A stretch of 45,510 nt of DNA from Lachnospiraceae bacterium (lineage in GTDB: Bacteria; Bacillota; Clostridia; Lachnospirales; Lachnospiraceae): assembly GCA_014804605.1 (NCBI GenBank), contig JAAUZM010000005.1, positions 127,619 through 173,128 on the forward strand, written 5' to 3'. Shown here piece by piece: positions 19,246 to 29,343 of this stretch. The translations under genes and the position numbers were made by a program. The notes below the pieces were generated by a model, which saw nothing but the letters and a program-made list of their open reading frames with translations, ran no database searches and was not told where the DNA came from. Position 1 is the stretch's first letter; every line of letters starts with the position of its first letter.

Positions 19246-21621
19246 ATGAGTATATATGATACGTTAAATGACAGACAGAAACAGGCGGTCATGCAGACGG
19301 AAGGACCGGTGCTCATTCTGGCTGGAGCCGGATCGGGGAAGACCAGAGTGCTTACCCACAGAGTGGCATATCTGATCGATAAGGAAGGGGTTAACCCCTA
19401 TCAGATCATGGCAATCACTTTTACCAACAAGGCGGCGGGAGAGATGCGGGAGCGTGTGGATCAGATCGTGGGCTTCGGTTCCGAGCAGATCTGGGTGTCC
19501 ACTTTTCACTCTACCTGTGTGAGAATCCTGCGCAGATATATAGACCGGCTGGGATATGATAATAATTTCACGATCTATGATACGGATGACCAGAAGGGTG
19601 TCATGAAGGAGATCTGTAAGAAATTGCAGATCGATACGAAGACACTGAAAGAGCGGACGATCCTGAGTGCCATTTCCTCGGCGAAAGATGAGCTGATCGA
19701 CCCGGTGCAGTATGAAATGCAGAATGGGTTTGACTATAACGGCGGAAAGATCGCTAAAGCGTACAAGGAATATCAGGCTGTTCTGCATAAGAATAATGCG
19801 CTGGATTTCGATGATCTGATCATGAAGACAGTGGAGCTCTTTAAGGCGGATGCACAGGTATTGCATAATTATCAGGAGCGGTTCCGCTATATCATGGTAG
19901 ATGAGTATCAGGATACCAACACGGCGCAGTTTGAACTGATCAGACTGCTTGCGGACCGGTATCGGAATTTGTGTGTTGTAGGAGATGACGACCAGTCTAT
20001 CTATAAATTCAGGGGCGCTAATATACGGAATATTCTTGACTTCGAGAAGGTATATCCGGAGGCGTGCGTGATCAAGCTGGAGCAGAATTATCGTTCTACC
20101 CAGATCGTACTGGATGCGGCGAACGCCGTTATTAAGAATAACAGGGGGCGTAAGGATAAAGCACTCTGGACAGAGAAGACAGAAGGAAACCGCATCCATC
20201 TCAGACAGTTTGACACTGCTTATGAGGAAGCGGAGTATATCGCAGGTGACGTGGCGAAGAAGAAGCGTGAGGGGGCAGCGGAGTACGGAGAATGTGCCGT
20301 GCTGTACCGTACCAACGCACAGGCGCGTCTCTTGGAAGAGCGTTTTATTATGGAAGGAGTTCCCTATGATGTCATCGGCGGGACGAACTTTTATGCCAGA
20401 CGGGAGATCAAAGATGTTCTGGCGTATCTTAAGACGATTGACAACGGACGGGATGACGTGGCGGTAAAACGTATCATCAATGTTCCCAAACGGGGAATCG
20501 GTATGACGACCATCGTGCGCGTGCAGGAATATGCAGATGCCAGACAGATCAGCTTCTACGACGCGCTGCGTGAGGCGGATCAGATCATGACCATCGGCAG
20601 GAGCGCTTCTAAGCTGAAACCCTTCGTCAACATGATACAGGCTTTCCGCAGCAAGCAGGAGTTCTACAGTCTGTCAGAGCTTGTGAAGGATATTCTGGAG
20701 ACGACCGGGTATGTGAAAGAGCTGGAGGAGTCGGATGAGGAGGATGCAGCTGACCGTATTGAAAATATTGACGAGCTGATTAGTAAGGTGACAGCTTATG
20801 AGGAGACCCACGACGAACCGACCTTAAGTGAATTTCTGGAGGAAGTGGCGCTGGTCGCCGATATTGACCGGGTGGACGGGGAGGACAACAGGGTGCTTCT
20901 GATGACGCTTCACTCCGCAAAAGGACTGGAATTTCCGCATGTCTATCTGGCAGGTCTGGAGGACGGTATCTTCCCCAGCTATATGACGATCATGTCCGAT
21001 GATCCGATGGAAGTGGAAGAGGAGAGAAGGCTTGCCTATGTGGGGATCACGCGGGCGAAGGATGATCTGACCATCACCTATGCCAAGCAGCGTATGATCA
21101 GGGGCGAGACGCAGTATAATCCGGTGAGCCGTTTTATCAGAGAGATTCCGGCGGAGCTGATGGATGACAAGCCGCCGGTGCAGAAACGACGGGATTATCC
21201 GGAATATGATGAGGATTCCCGGGAAAGAAGCTTTTTCAAGGATACGCCATACAGACGGATAGCGGATACTGAGTTTGATAAACCCATATCGAAGCCGTCC
21301 TTCGGGAAAGCGCTTGGCGGACAGCCGACAGCGACCGTACAGGCGAAGCCTAAGGCGATCGTTCGTCCGAAGCGTACGGCCATAGAGAATCAGCCTTATA
21401 TCTCAAGGGCGGCGCAGGGCATCGGGGCGGTAACCTTGGAACCAGTGGGAAATAAGACACTTGCATACGGTGTGGGTGACAGAGTACGGCACATGCGCTA
21501 TGGAGAAGGCACGGTGCTAAAAATCGAGGCGGGACCGAGAGATTCGCAGGTGACGGTGGTGTTTGATGAGGCGGGGCAGAAGATCATGTATGCCGGATTC
21601 GCCAAGCTGACGAAAGTGTAG
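19246..21621 (+). CDS. pcrA: ATP-dependent DNA helicase PcrA/UvrD
   Basis: LNDRQKQAVMQTEGPVLILAGAGSGKTRVLTHR, MVDEYQDTNTAQFELI, VVGDDDQSIYKFRGA, TLHSAKGLEFPHV. Confidence 0.96.
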   Translation: MSIYDTLNDRQKQAVMQTEGPVLILAGAGSGKTRVLTHRVAYLIDKEGVNPYQIMAITFTNKAAGEMRERVDQIVGFGSEQIWVSTFHSTCVRILRRYIDRLGYDNNFTIYDTDDQKGVMKEICKKLQIDTKTLKERTILSAISSAKDELIDPVQYEMQNGFDYNGGKIAKAYKEYQAVLHKNNALDFDDLIMKTVELFKADAQVLHNYQERFRYIMVDEYQDTNTAQFELIRLLADRYRNLCVVGDDDQSIYKFRGANIRNILDFEKVYPEACVIKLEQNYRSTQIVLDAANAVIKNNRGRKDKALWTEKTEGNRIHLRQFDTAYEEAEYIAGDVAKKKREGAAEYGECAVLYRTNAQARLLEERFIMEGVPYDVIGGTNFYARREIKDVLAYLKTIDNGRDDVAVKRIINVPKRGIGMTTIVRVQEYADARQISFYDALREADQIMTIGRSASKLKPFVNMIQAFRSKQEFYSLSELVKDILETTGYVKELEESDEEDAADRIENIDELISKVTAYEETHDEPTLSEFLEEVALVADIDRVDGEDNRVLLMTLHSAKGLEFPHVYLAGLEDGIFPSYMTIMSDDPMEVEEERRLAYVGITRAKDDLTITYAKQRMIRGETQYNPVSRFIREIPAELMDDKPPVQKRRDYPEYDEDSRERSFFKDTPYRRIADTEFDKPISKPSFGKALGGQPTATVQAKPKAIVRPKRTAIENQPYISRAAQGIGAVTLEPVGNKTLAYGVGDRVRHMRYGEGTVLKIEAGPRDSQVTVVFDEAGQKIMYAGFAKLTKV

Positions 21622-21684
21622 GACGGTATATTTTGCCGTGAAAGGGCGGCAACATGGGATGATGAGGACAGGAGGAAGAACCAT

Positions 21685-22206
21685 ATGCCGCTTACGGCTG
21701 TACAGAATCTGCAACTGCATAATCAGATCGAGCGGGTGCTTCATGTGCCGGGCAATTATCGGGGCGGCATTCTGGAGATGGCTGTGGTGATCGACCGCAC
21801 TTATGAGAAAGGGGCAGTACAGAGCCTGTGTGCGGATATCATCGCATCCTGTAAGAAGCAGAGCGAGGTTTTCCGCAACGTGCGGTTGAATATGGTTATG
21901 TGGGGTGCGGAACAAATACGGTCGGAAGTTGTGGCATCTGCATATGTGCAGATGGGAACCTACTTTGACAATTACGAGAGGGATGACGACACCGCGCATA
22001 TGCAGCCGGAAGAGATCATGGAGTATCTCAAGAAATTCCATGCCAGAAGTAAGCTGATCCTGCTGCTTACGCCGGATCGGGAGAGAATGCGCAGGAATGC
22101 ACAGCAGGATCGGTTATGGCAGGCGATGAATCCGTTCCTGAAACAGAAGCTGGTATTGATTTACCCTGATCAGATGGAATCCGGAACGGAATTCCTTATG
22201 CGATAA
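21685..22206 (+). CDS. Hypothetical protein (possibly vWA-like)
   Basis: 173 aa ORF downstream of pcrA; no confident family. Confidence 0.65.
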   Translation: MPLTAVQNLQLHNQIERVLHVPGNYRGGILEMAVVIDRTYEKGAVQSLCADIIASCKKQSEVFRNVRLNMVMWGAEQIRSEVVASAYVQMGTYFDNYERDDDTAHMQPEEIMEYLKKFHARSKLILLLTPDRERMRRNAQQDRLWQAMNPFLKQKLVLIYPDQMESGTEFLMR

Positions 22207-22369
22207 GAAAAAATATTAAAATATTATAGTAAAAATTACCTGAAAGTGGTATATTATTAATAATAATAGTTCAGATATTGGGACAAAAGCGGCAAGAATG
22301 CCGTCTCATACGGAAATTACGATGGTTTCCGATTAAAGAAAGAATAGGAAAGAAAGAGAGGATTACATG

Positions 22370-22660
22370 ATGAGCAAGAAGGAGATTATAAATAAATTGG
22401 ATGATATTCTGGAGAATGCCGGTGTGAATGAGATGCTTGGCAGGAAGAAAGAAGAAGAGAAGAAGTGCAACACACTGTTGTGGGTGCTGGCGATCATAGG
22501 TGCGGTTGCGGCGGTTGCAGCGATTGCGTATGCAGTATATCGTTATCTGACACCGGATTACCTCGAGGATTTCGAGGATGACTTCGACGACGATTTTGAT
22601 GATGATTTCTTCGAGGATGAAGAAGACGACGAGATACTCGGAACGAAGGAATCCAAATAA
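22370..22660 (+). CDS. Small single-TM protein with strongly acidic C-terminal tail
   Basis: TLLWVLAIIGAVAAVAAIAYAVYRYL then DYLEDFEDDFDDDFDDDFFEDEEDDE; RBS gagagg. Confidence 0.7.
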   Translation: MSKKEIINKLDDILENAGVNEMLGRKKEEEKKCNTLLWVLAIIGAVAAVAAIAYAVYRYLTPDYLEDFEDDFDDDFDDDFFEDEEDDEILGTKESK

Positions 22661-22724
22661 GAGAGGGCTCTCTTTACGTAAATAGTAGTAGTTTGTGATG
22701 AAAAAGATATTATGTAAACTAAAG

Positions 22725-22757
22725 GCGGGATGTGTATTTATGCATCCCGTTCTTTGT
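22725..22757 (+). terminator. Intrinsic terminator upstream of rlmD
   Basis: gcgggatg-tgtatttatg-catcccgttcttt. Confidence 0.7.
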
Positions 22758-22828
22758 TCTATAGAATTCATGTGTCAAAAGGTGCTTGTGAAAGGCTGAG
22801 AGGGCAGATTGCACAAGAGAGGAGCAGT

Positions 22829-24325
22829 ATGAAAAAAGGACAGGTTATCGAGGGAATTGTCAAGAGGGTTGATTTTCCGAATAAAGGGATCGTGGAAACC
22901 GAAGACGGGATATGTGTTGTGAAGAATGCACTGCCGGGACAGAAAGTGCAGTGCAGTGTGAATAAAGTGCGTAAAGGGAAGGCGGAGGGATGCTTGCTGC
23001 GGATACTGGAGCCCTCCACGCTGGAATGCGGCAGTCCTTGTCCGCATTTCGGGATCTGCGGCGGATGTACTTATCTGTCACTGCCATATGAAGAACAGTT
23101 GAGGATCAAGGAAGAGCAGGTCAAGAAGCTGCTGGATAGTGTGTTAGATCAACAGGATTCATGGCAGTTTGAGGGGATCAAGGAGAGTCCGGTCTGCTTC
23201 GGTTATCGCAATAAGATGGAGTTTTCTTTCGGTGACGAGGTGAAAGACGGTCCCCTTGCGCTGGGTATGCATAAGCGGGGCAGCTTCTATGATATCGTGT
23301 CGGTGACGGAGTGCCGGATCGTGGATGAGGATTATCGTAGTATCTTAAGGTGTGTCAGGGACTATTTCGCCGGTCTGCAGGAGGAAGGGGTGGAGGTTCC
23401 TTTTTATCACCGACTGCGGCATACCGGATATCTGCGCCATCTGCTCGTGCGTAAGGCATCTAAGACAGGCGAGATACTGATTGCGCTTGTGACAACGACG
23501 CAGACAGTCGGGCGGCTGACGGGAGACGGAGAAGAAGCCGTGCTGGAGCAGGAGATTCTTGACGGATTGAAACAGAAGCTGCTGGAACTTACCCTGCTGG
23601 GGTCGATTGTCGGGGTATTGCACATCAAAAATGATGCGGTGGCGGACGTGGTGCGAAGCGATGAGACGCGGATACTCTACGGGCAGGACTTTTTCTATGA
23701 GGAATTGCTGGGACTTAAGTTTAAGGTTTCGCCCTTTTCCTTTTTCCAGACGAACAGCCGTGGCGCGGAGGTGCTCTATCAGACTGCTCGGGAGTATATA
23801 GCGGAATATATCGCTTCCGCCGGTTCGGGGGAAGGAAGTGAAGCGGTAAAGGATAAGATTGTATATGATCTCTACAGCGGCACCGGTACGATCGCGCAGT
23901 TGATGGCACCGGTGGCTAAGAAAGTGGTCGGCGTGGAGATCGTGGAGGAGGCTGTGGAAGCGGCAAAAATGAATGTGGAACTTAATGGTTTACATAACTG
24001 TGAGTTTGTCGCAGGAGATGTCCTGAAAGTGTTGGATGAGATAGGAGAGAAGCCGGATATCATCATTTTAGATCCGCCCCGTGACGGTATTCATCCGAAG
24101 GCGCTGGATAAGATCATACGATATGGCGTGGAGCATATTCTGTATATTTCCTGCAAGCCGACGAGTCTGGTGAGAGATCTGGAGGTCTTCCTGGCGCGGG
24201 GGTATGAGGTGAAACGGGCTGTGGCGGTGGATCAGTTTCCTTGGACGGCGAATGTGGAGACAGTGTGCCTCTTGCGACGTTCGAGAAGTTCCTTTTCAGG
24301 ACATTCGCTGCAACGCTTGGTGTAA
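22829..24325 (+). CDS. rlmD: 23S rRNA (uracil-5-)-methyltransferase RlmD/RumA family, atypical C-terminal tail
   Basis: TRAM N-terminus; CPHFGICGGCTYLSLPYEEQL; YDLYSGTGTIAQLMA; ILDPPRDGIHPKAL; YISCKPTSLVRDL; VETVCLL then unrelated tail. Confidence 0.92.
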   Translation: MKKGQVIEGIVKRVDFPNKGIVETEDGICVVKNALPGQKVQCSVNKVRKGKAEGCLLRILEPSTLECGSPCPHFGICGGCTYLSLPYEEQLRIKEEQVKKLLDSVLDQQDSWQFEGIKESPVCFGYRNKMEFSFGDEVKDGPLALGMHKRGSFYDIVSVTECRIVDEDYRSILRCVRDYFAGLQEEGVEVPFYHRLRHTGYLRHLLVRKASKTGEILIALVTTTQTVGRLTGDGEEAVLEQEILDGLKQKLLELTLLGSIVGVLHIKNDAVADVVRSDETRILYGQDFFYEELLGLKFKVSPFSFFQTNSRGAEVLYQTAREYIAEYIASAGSGEGSEAVKDKIVYDLYSGTGTIAQLMAPVAKKVVGVEIVEEAVEAAKMNVELNGLHNCEFVAGDVLKVLDEIGEKPDIIILDPPRDGIHPKALDKIIRYGVEHILYISCKPTSLVRDLEVFLARGYEVKRAVAVDQFPWTANVETVCLLRRSRSSFSGHSLQRLV

Positions 24326-24380
24326 GGACAAAGCTTGTCATATCGACCGGCTTATGATCCACCCACACTGGTTGTAGCGC

Positions 24381-24568
24381 CTAAAAAAGCTTATCCACAT
24401 TGATACATCAAAGGTTAAGGCAGACGTTCTTGTAAAGCATAAGGTATTTGGCGTCGGTGAAGTAAAAGGAATTGGCAGTTAAGAATCGTTGTAAGTTTCA
24501 AGGCAAAAGATAAAACATTCTAGTTCTTAGGTGTCTTTGAACAGGGATTTTTGGTACTTGAAGAATAA
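24381..24568 (+). pseudogene. Decayed C-terminal gene remnant (frameshift plus internal stop)
   Basis: Frame 24381: LKKLIHIDTSKVKADVLVKHKVFGVGEVKGIGS*; frame 24482: RIVVSFKAKDKTF*FLGVFEQGFLVLEE*; the two read as one broken domain. Confidence 0.65.
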
Positions 24569-24600
24569 TTAATAAATTATAGGATTGGAAGGAGAAGCGC

Positions 24601-27444
24601 ATGATTGATTTAGAAAAACTGAATCCCATACTGGAAGGTTACAAAGCGTACTTTCCAAACCATTGGAATGATGAAAAGTACAAATGGGAAGCCGTCAAAC
24701 ATTTTCAGGATCACTGGAACATAGATGCTGAGAATTTTGGCGAGATGTTTAAGCTGGCAACAGATAAGACCTTTAATCTTCTGGCATCCGGCTATGCTTA
24801 TCCACGAGGAATGATCATGAACTTTGCTAAAGCAGATGATGAAGCTACCAGAGCGATGTTCTGGCACCTTTATGATGAATCAAAGGATCTGGCTGAAAGA
24901 GTGGATGCATTCCAGACCGCATCAGAAGAGCTTCGAGTAAAATATGATGACGGTACCTGGAGAAATCATTATCAGAATACCAATGCGATAAGCACATATC
25001 TTTGGCTCAGGTATCCGGACAAATATTATATCTACAAGTATGAGCTGCTCCGCGCTGCTGCAAGGGAATTAGAATCGGAATATATGCCTAAGAAAAATGG
25101 AGCTGTTGAGAGTCTGACGGGTGGCTTTCAGATGTATGATGAAATCTGCAATGCCATTAAAGCAGATCCTGATATCAGGGATATGATTCAGACTGCTATG
25201 ACAGCGAGCTGTTATCCGGATCCGGAAATGAAGACAGCAACAATTGATGTGGGATTCTATCTGGGGAGATTTTATCTGAGCGAACAGGATGCCGATAAGG
25301 AAGAAGATGAATGGTTTCCTAAAGATTATTCTCCGGAATTGGGTGTTGATGACTGGATCGAGCTTTTGAATGACAGTTCGATATTTACTATAAGCAGTCT
25401 TCAGATTATGAAGCGAATGAAGGATTATGGTGGAGCGGCAACATGCAAACAGCTTTCGGTTAAGTATGGTGGGAAACCTCATTTTTATAATGGCGAATCA
25501 TGGTCTTTGGCGCAGAGAGTAGCAAAGAAAACCGGCTGTCCGGTTATGATCAGAGATACAGATGATTCTAAATGGATGCCGATTCTGTATGTCAGCAGAA
25601 AAGCAGACAAGGCACCTAATGGTGCATACATCTGGAAACTTAGAGACGAACTTGCAGAAGCTTTGGATAAGGTGGATTTAAATGAGATTGATTTATATGT
25701 CGATAATTCACCGGCAATATGGAAAATAAGTCATGGTTCTATATCGGATAATAACAAAATTATATTTGAAGGCAGACAGGTTGTTACAGTACGTAGCACA
25801 ACAAAAGCAAAAGCGACGGCTAAAGTATCCCAAGGCGAGAATTTCATGGACGGTATAAAGAAAGGGGATTACTTCTATCTTTGCTATGGAAACAGCATTA
25901 GGCTATTGGGACAGTTCGTTGCCGACAAGGCTGTTTTAAATCCTGAAATGGCAGATGGATGGTATGAGAGAGAATATCGTCTCATAAAAGAATCCAAAGA
26001 TACATCTGCATACAAGGGCATTCAGAAATGGTGGACACCAAATGATAATTCAACTTGTATAAAAGTAGAGTCTGAGGATAAGCCTTTGTTTGAAGACTCT
26101 ATCTTGAAGCCTTATTTTGAAATGACTTTGGATGAATTGCTTGGCGATGAAAGCCAGAATCAGGGATACTGGTGGCTGACAGCCAATCCTAAGATTTGGA
26201 GCTTTTCTGATATTAAGATAGGCGAAGAACAGAGCTATACGCTGTATAACGAGAACGGAAATAAGCGAAGAATATTCCAGAACTTCCTGAATGCGAAGGT
26301 TGGAGATATTGTCATTGGATACGAGGCAAATCCTGTAAAGAAGGTTGTAGCTATCGCAAGGATTACACAGGCGAATGACGGGAAAGCAATATATTTTGAA
26401 AAGGTCGAAGGCCTGACAACACCTATCGAATATCTGGCTCTTAAGGAGTGTCCGGAGTTGGAAAAGATGGAATTTTTCAAGCAGCCGAATGGCAGTCTCT
26501 TTAAACTGACAAAAGGCGAATATGCTTTCATCATGGATATTATTCGTGATGAGAATCCACTGCAGAAACCGGATGCTATTATTCAGAAATATACAAAGGA
26601 AGATTTCCTCAGCAAGGTATATATGACGAAGGAACGGTTTGATGTTCTGGAGGCGCTTCTTAGAAATAAGATGAATGTGATCCTGCAAGGTGCTCCGGGA
26701 GTTGGTAAGACCTTTACGGCCAAGAAACTTGCGTATGCAATGATGGGAGAGGTTGATGATTCCAGAATTGAAATGGTTCAGTTCCATCAGAATTATTCCT
26801 ATGAGGATTTTATCATGGGATATCGACCGGATGGAGCTGACTTTAAGCTGACTGATGGCATTTTCTATAAGTTCTGTCAGACGGCTGCGAATCATCCTGA
26901 TAAGGAATATTTCTTCATTATTGATGAGATTAACCGTGGAAATATGAGCAAGAATTTTGGCGAATTGCTCATGCTTATTGAGAAGGATTACAGAGGGACA
27001 AAAGCAACTCTGGCATACAATGGAATGCCGTTCTCTGTTCCAGAGAATCTGTTCATTATAGGTATGATGAATACGGCAGATCGAAGCCTTGCGATGATTG
27101 ATTATGCGCTTCGAAGAAGATTTAGTTTCTTTGAGATGGAGCCCGGATTCAATTCGGAAGGATTCACAAATTATCAGAAGGCGCTTGGAAATGAGACCTT
27201 TAATGCCCTTATTGATCAGATTAAGCTTTTAAATAAAAAAATTGCTGAAGATAAATCACTGGGACGCGGTTTCCAGATTGGGCATAGCTATTTCTGTGGC
27301 AGAGAGGAACTGGGATGTATCGATGAGTGGATGCGGTCTGTAGTTGAGTTTGATATTCTGCCGATGCTGGGTGAATATTGGTTTGATGAGCCGGATAAGC
27401 TAACACGATGGGAAAAGAATTTACGTGGGGTGTTTGATGACTAA
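24601..27444 (+). CDS. mcrB: McrB-type AAA+ GTPase with EVE domain and long N-terminal specificity region (type IV restriction)
   Basis: 947 aa; WWLTANPKIWSF...VGDIVIGYEANPVKKVVAIARI (EVE); ILQGAPGVGKTFTAKKLA; FFIIDEINRGNMSKNFGELL; MMNTADRSLAMIDYALRRRFSF. Confidence 0.92.
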   Translation: MIDLEKLNPILEGYKAYFPNHWNDEKYKWEAVKHFQDHWNIDAENFGEMFKLATDKTFNLLASGYAYPRGMIMNFAKADDEATRAMFWHLYDESKDLAERVDAFQTASEELRVKYDDGTWRNHYQNTNAISTYLWLRYPDKYYIYKYELLRAAARELESEYMPKKNGAVESLTGGFQMYDEICNAIKADPDIRDMIQTAMTASCYPDPEMKTATIDVGFYLGRFYLSEQDADKEEDEWFPKDYSPELGVDDWIELLNDSSIFTISSLQIMKRMKDYGGAATCKQLSVKYGGKPHFYNGESWSLAQRVAKKTGCPVMIRDTDDSKWMPILYVSRKADKAPNGAYIWKLRDELAEALDKVDLNEIDLYVDNSPAIWKISHGSISDNNKIIFEGRQVVTVRSTTKAKATAKVSQGENFMDGIKKGDYFYLCYGNSIRLLGQFVADKAVLNPEMADGWYEREYRLIKESKDTSAYKGIQKWWTPNDNSTCIKVESEDKPLFEDSILKPYFEMTLDELLGDESQNQGYWWLTANPKIWSFSDIKIGEEQSYTLYNENGNKRRIFQNFLNAKVGDIVIGYEANPVKKVVAIARITQANDGKAIYFEKVEGLTTPIEYLALKECPELEKMEFFKQPNGSLFKLTKGEYAFIMDIIRDENPLQKPDAIIQKYTKEDFLSKVYMTKERFDVLEALLRNKMNVILQGAPGVGKTFTAKKLAYAMMGEVDDSRIEMVQFHQNYSYEDFIMGYRPDGADFKLTDGIFYKFCQTAANHPDKEYFFIIDEINRGNMSKNFGELLMLIEKDYRGTKATLAYNGMPFSVPENLFIIGMMNTADRSLAMIDYALRRRFSFFEMEPGFNSEGFTNYQKALGNETFNALIDQIKLLNKKIAEDKSLGRGFQIGHSYFCGREELGCIDEWMRSVVEFDILPMLGEYWFDEPDKLTRWEKNLRGVFDD

Positions 27445-28561
27445 GGATAAAAGCATATTTATAAAAAATATATATTATATGCTTTCCTATGCTTTTCAGA
27501 TTCTGAAGCAATCGAATTATGATGAGGTTGCTTCAGAAAAATTTGACAAAGCACAGGATCTTTTTGCGGCAATTCTTAGCAAGGGTATAGCTCAGCAGCT
27601 GAAGCAGGGGCTGTTTCGTGAGTATGTTACCAAGAATGAAACACTGCCTGTGATGCGTGGAAAGCTGGATATGCCGAATACGATACGTAACCAGATTCAG
27701 AGAAAACAGAAGCTGGCATGTGAATTTGATGAGCTGTCTGAGGATAACCTGTTTAATCAGATTCTTAAGGCCACAATTCATTTTCTGATTATAGATGATG
27801 GTGTAGATTCAAAACGTAAGAGTACGCTTAAAAAACTTCTGGTTTTCTTTGATGGCATACAACAGCTGGAACCGTCAGAGATTCAGTGGAGCCGACTGCA
27901 TTATCAGAGAAATAATAAGAACTATGAGCTGTTGATGAATATCTGTTATTTTGTACTGGACGGGATGCTTCAGACAACAGAGAAAGGCGAATACAAAATG
28001 ACGGCTTTCTCTGATGACCATATGGCTAGGCTTTATGAGAAATTCATTTTGGAATATTATCATCAGCATCATACATATTTTTCTGAGGTTAAGGCAGGAC
28101 AGGTCAAATGGAATCTGGTCGGTGATAACAGTGAGTCTATGATGCGATTTCTTCCGGTTATGCAGACAGACATTATGCTCCGATTGAATGAACGGATCCT
28201 TATTATAGATGCAAAGTATTATGGGCGAACATTGCAGACGCGGTTCGATAAGTATTCACTGCATTCCGGTAACATATATCAGATATTTACCTATGTGAAA
28301 AATCAGGATAAGGATAATACCGGAAACGTGGCGGGGCTTCTGCTATATGCAAAGACAGACGAAGAAATCACGCCGGATTGCACTTTAAATATGGGCGGTA
28401 ATCAGATAGGTGCAAAGACGTTGGACTTGAATAAAGAGTTTTCATTGATAGCTGCTCAGTTGGATAAGATTGCTGATGATTTTTTTCAACCGCAATTACC
28501 AAAAGCAAGCTATAGGGAGAATGAGATGGCACAAATCATTGTTTTAGGGCAACAATATTGA
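27437..28561 (+). CDS. mcrC: McrC-type nuclease subunit
   Basis: FIKNIYYMLSYAFQIL; TDIMLRLNERILIIDAKYYGR PD-(D/E)XK-like motif; start overlaps mcrB stop. Confidence 0.9.
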   Translation: MTKDKSIFIKNIYYMLSYAFQILKQSNYDEVASEKFDKAQDLFAAILSKGIAQQLKQGLFREYVTKNETLPVMRGKLDMPNTIRNQIQRKQKLACEFDELSEDNLFNQILKATIHFLIIDDGVDSKRKSTLKKLLVFFDGIQQLEPSEIQWSRLHYQRNNKNYELLMNICYFVLDGMLQTTEKGEYKMTAFSDDHMARLYEKFILEYYHQHHTYFSEVKAGQVKWNLVGDNSESMMRFLPVMQTDIMLRLNERILIIDAKYYGRTLQTRFDKYSLHSGNIYQIFTYVKNQDKDNTGNVAGLLLYAKTDEEITPDCTLNMGGNQIGAKTLDLNKEFSLIAAQLDKIADDFFQPQLPKASYRENEMAQIIVLGQQY

Positions 28562-28776
28562 TCAGGCATTCTGCACAAGGAAAAAGTATCTGTATGATAT
28601 TCTGGACATAAAGAAAGAAACGAGCAACTCTTTCAACTCATAATGAGCCTACCAGACACAAAACCCATTTCTCTTTGACAGAAACATAACATAGAAGATA
28701 CCGTTTTGTCAACTGAACTTTTTCAAGTGAGAGAATGAATAATGGCATCATAAACATAAAAAAGAGGAAAATCAAT

Positions 28777-28884
28777 ATGGATATAGCAAAAAGAGTAATG
28801 GAACTTCGTGACAGATTATTTTGCTTCCTGTCAATTTGGATAATAATTTTTAGCAGCTTCTTCAAGCAACTTGAAATCGCATGA
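28777..28884 (+). pseudogene. Possible truncated 5' end of a regulator gene
   Basis: RBS agagga then MDIAKRVMELRD followed by sequence antisense to the toxN end; looks like a junction. Confidence 0.35.
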
Positions 28885-29331
28885 AGATTTAACAAGTCCA
28901 TGGTCTATGCCGGCAATAACCGTGTTATATGTATCTTCGGCCATTTTTCGTATATCGCTTTCAATGGAATTACAGTATACCCATTGGCGACGGAGGAATT
29001 CCCTGCGGCTGGGCGTTTCTTTCGAAAAATCGCGACGTGTAATGTATTTGTCATCAACCGGAAACATATAGTTAAATCTAAGCGAACCTTTGATAGGATT
29101 GAACTTATCATCATTTAATTGAATTAATAAATTGTTATCTTGCTTAGTTTTGTAAGAAGATATAGGTACATAGTATTTAAAACTATTGATTTCCATAACC
29201 ACGCCACAGACCATCTTCTTCTCATTTTGGTATTCTATGTCAGGTACGCGTGTAAAACCACGATTTGCGATTTCTGACGTTTTTAGATATCTTACATAGT
29301 CTACATCTACATCGTAAAAGAATAGATTCAT
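28831..29331 (-). CDS. toxN: Type III toxin-antitoxin endoribonuclease, ToxN/AbiQ/CptN family
   Basis: 166 aa; NLFFYDVDVDYVRYLK, VCGVVMEINSFKYYVPISSYK, LRFNYMFPVDDKYI, CDFKLLEEAAKNY match the family pattern; RBS aggag; preceded by tandem RNA repeats and a terminator. Confidence 0.82.
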   Translation of the reverse strand: MNLFFYDVDVDYVRYLKTSEIANRGFTRVPDIEYQNEKKMVCGVVMEINSFKYYVPISSYKTKQDNNLLIQLNDDKFNPIKGSLRFNYMFPVDDKYITRRDFSKETPSRREFLRRQWVYCNSIESDIRKMAEDTYNTVIAGIDHGLVKSSCDFKLLEEAAKNYYPN

Positions 29332-29343
29332 AAATTTCTCCTA

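Noticed and set aside
19264-20199. 311-aa - ORF antisense to pcrA
   Set aside because: Antisense to conserved helicase motifs; artefact.
26050-26895. 281-aa - ORF antisense to mcrB
   Set aside because: Antisense to EVE/GTPase region; artefact.
28638-28901. 87-aa - ORF between mcrC and toxN
   Set aside because: Overlaps toxN 3' end, hydrophobic AT-rich translation without RBS support.
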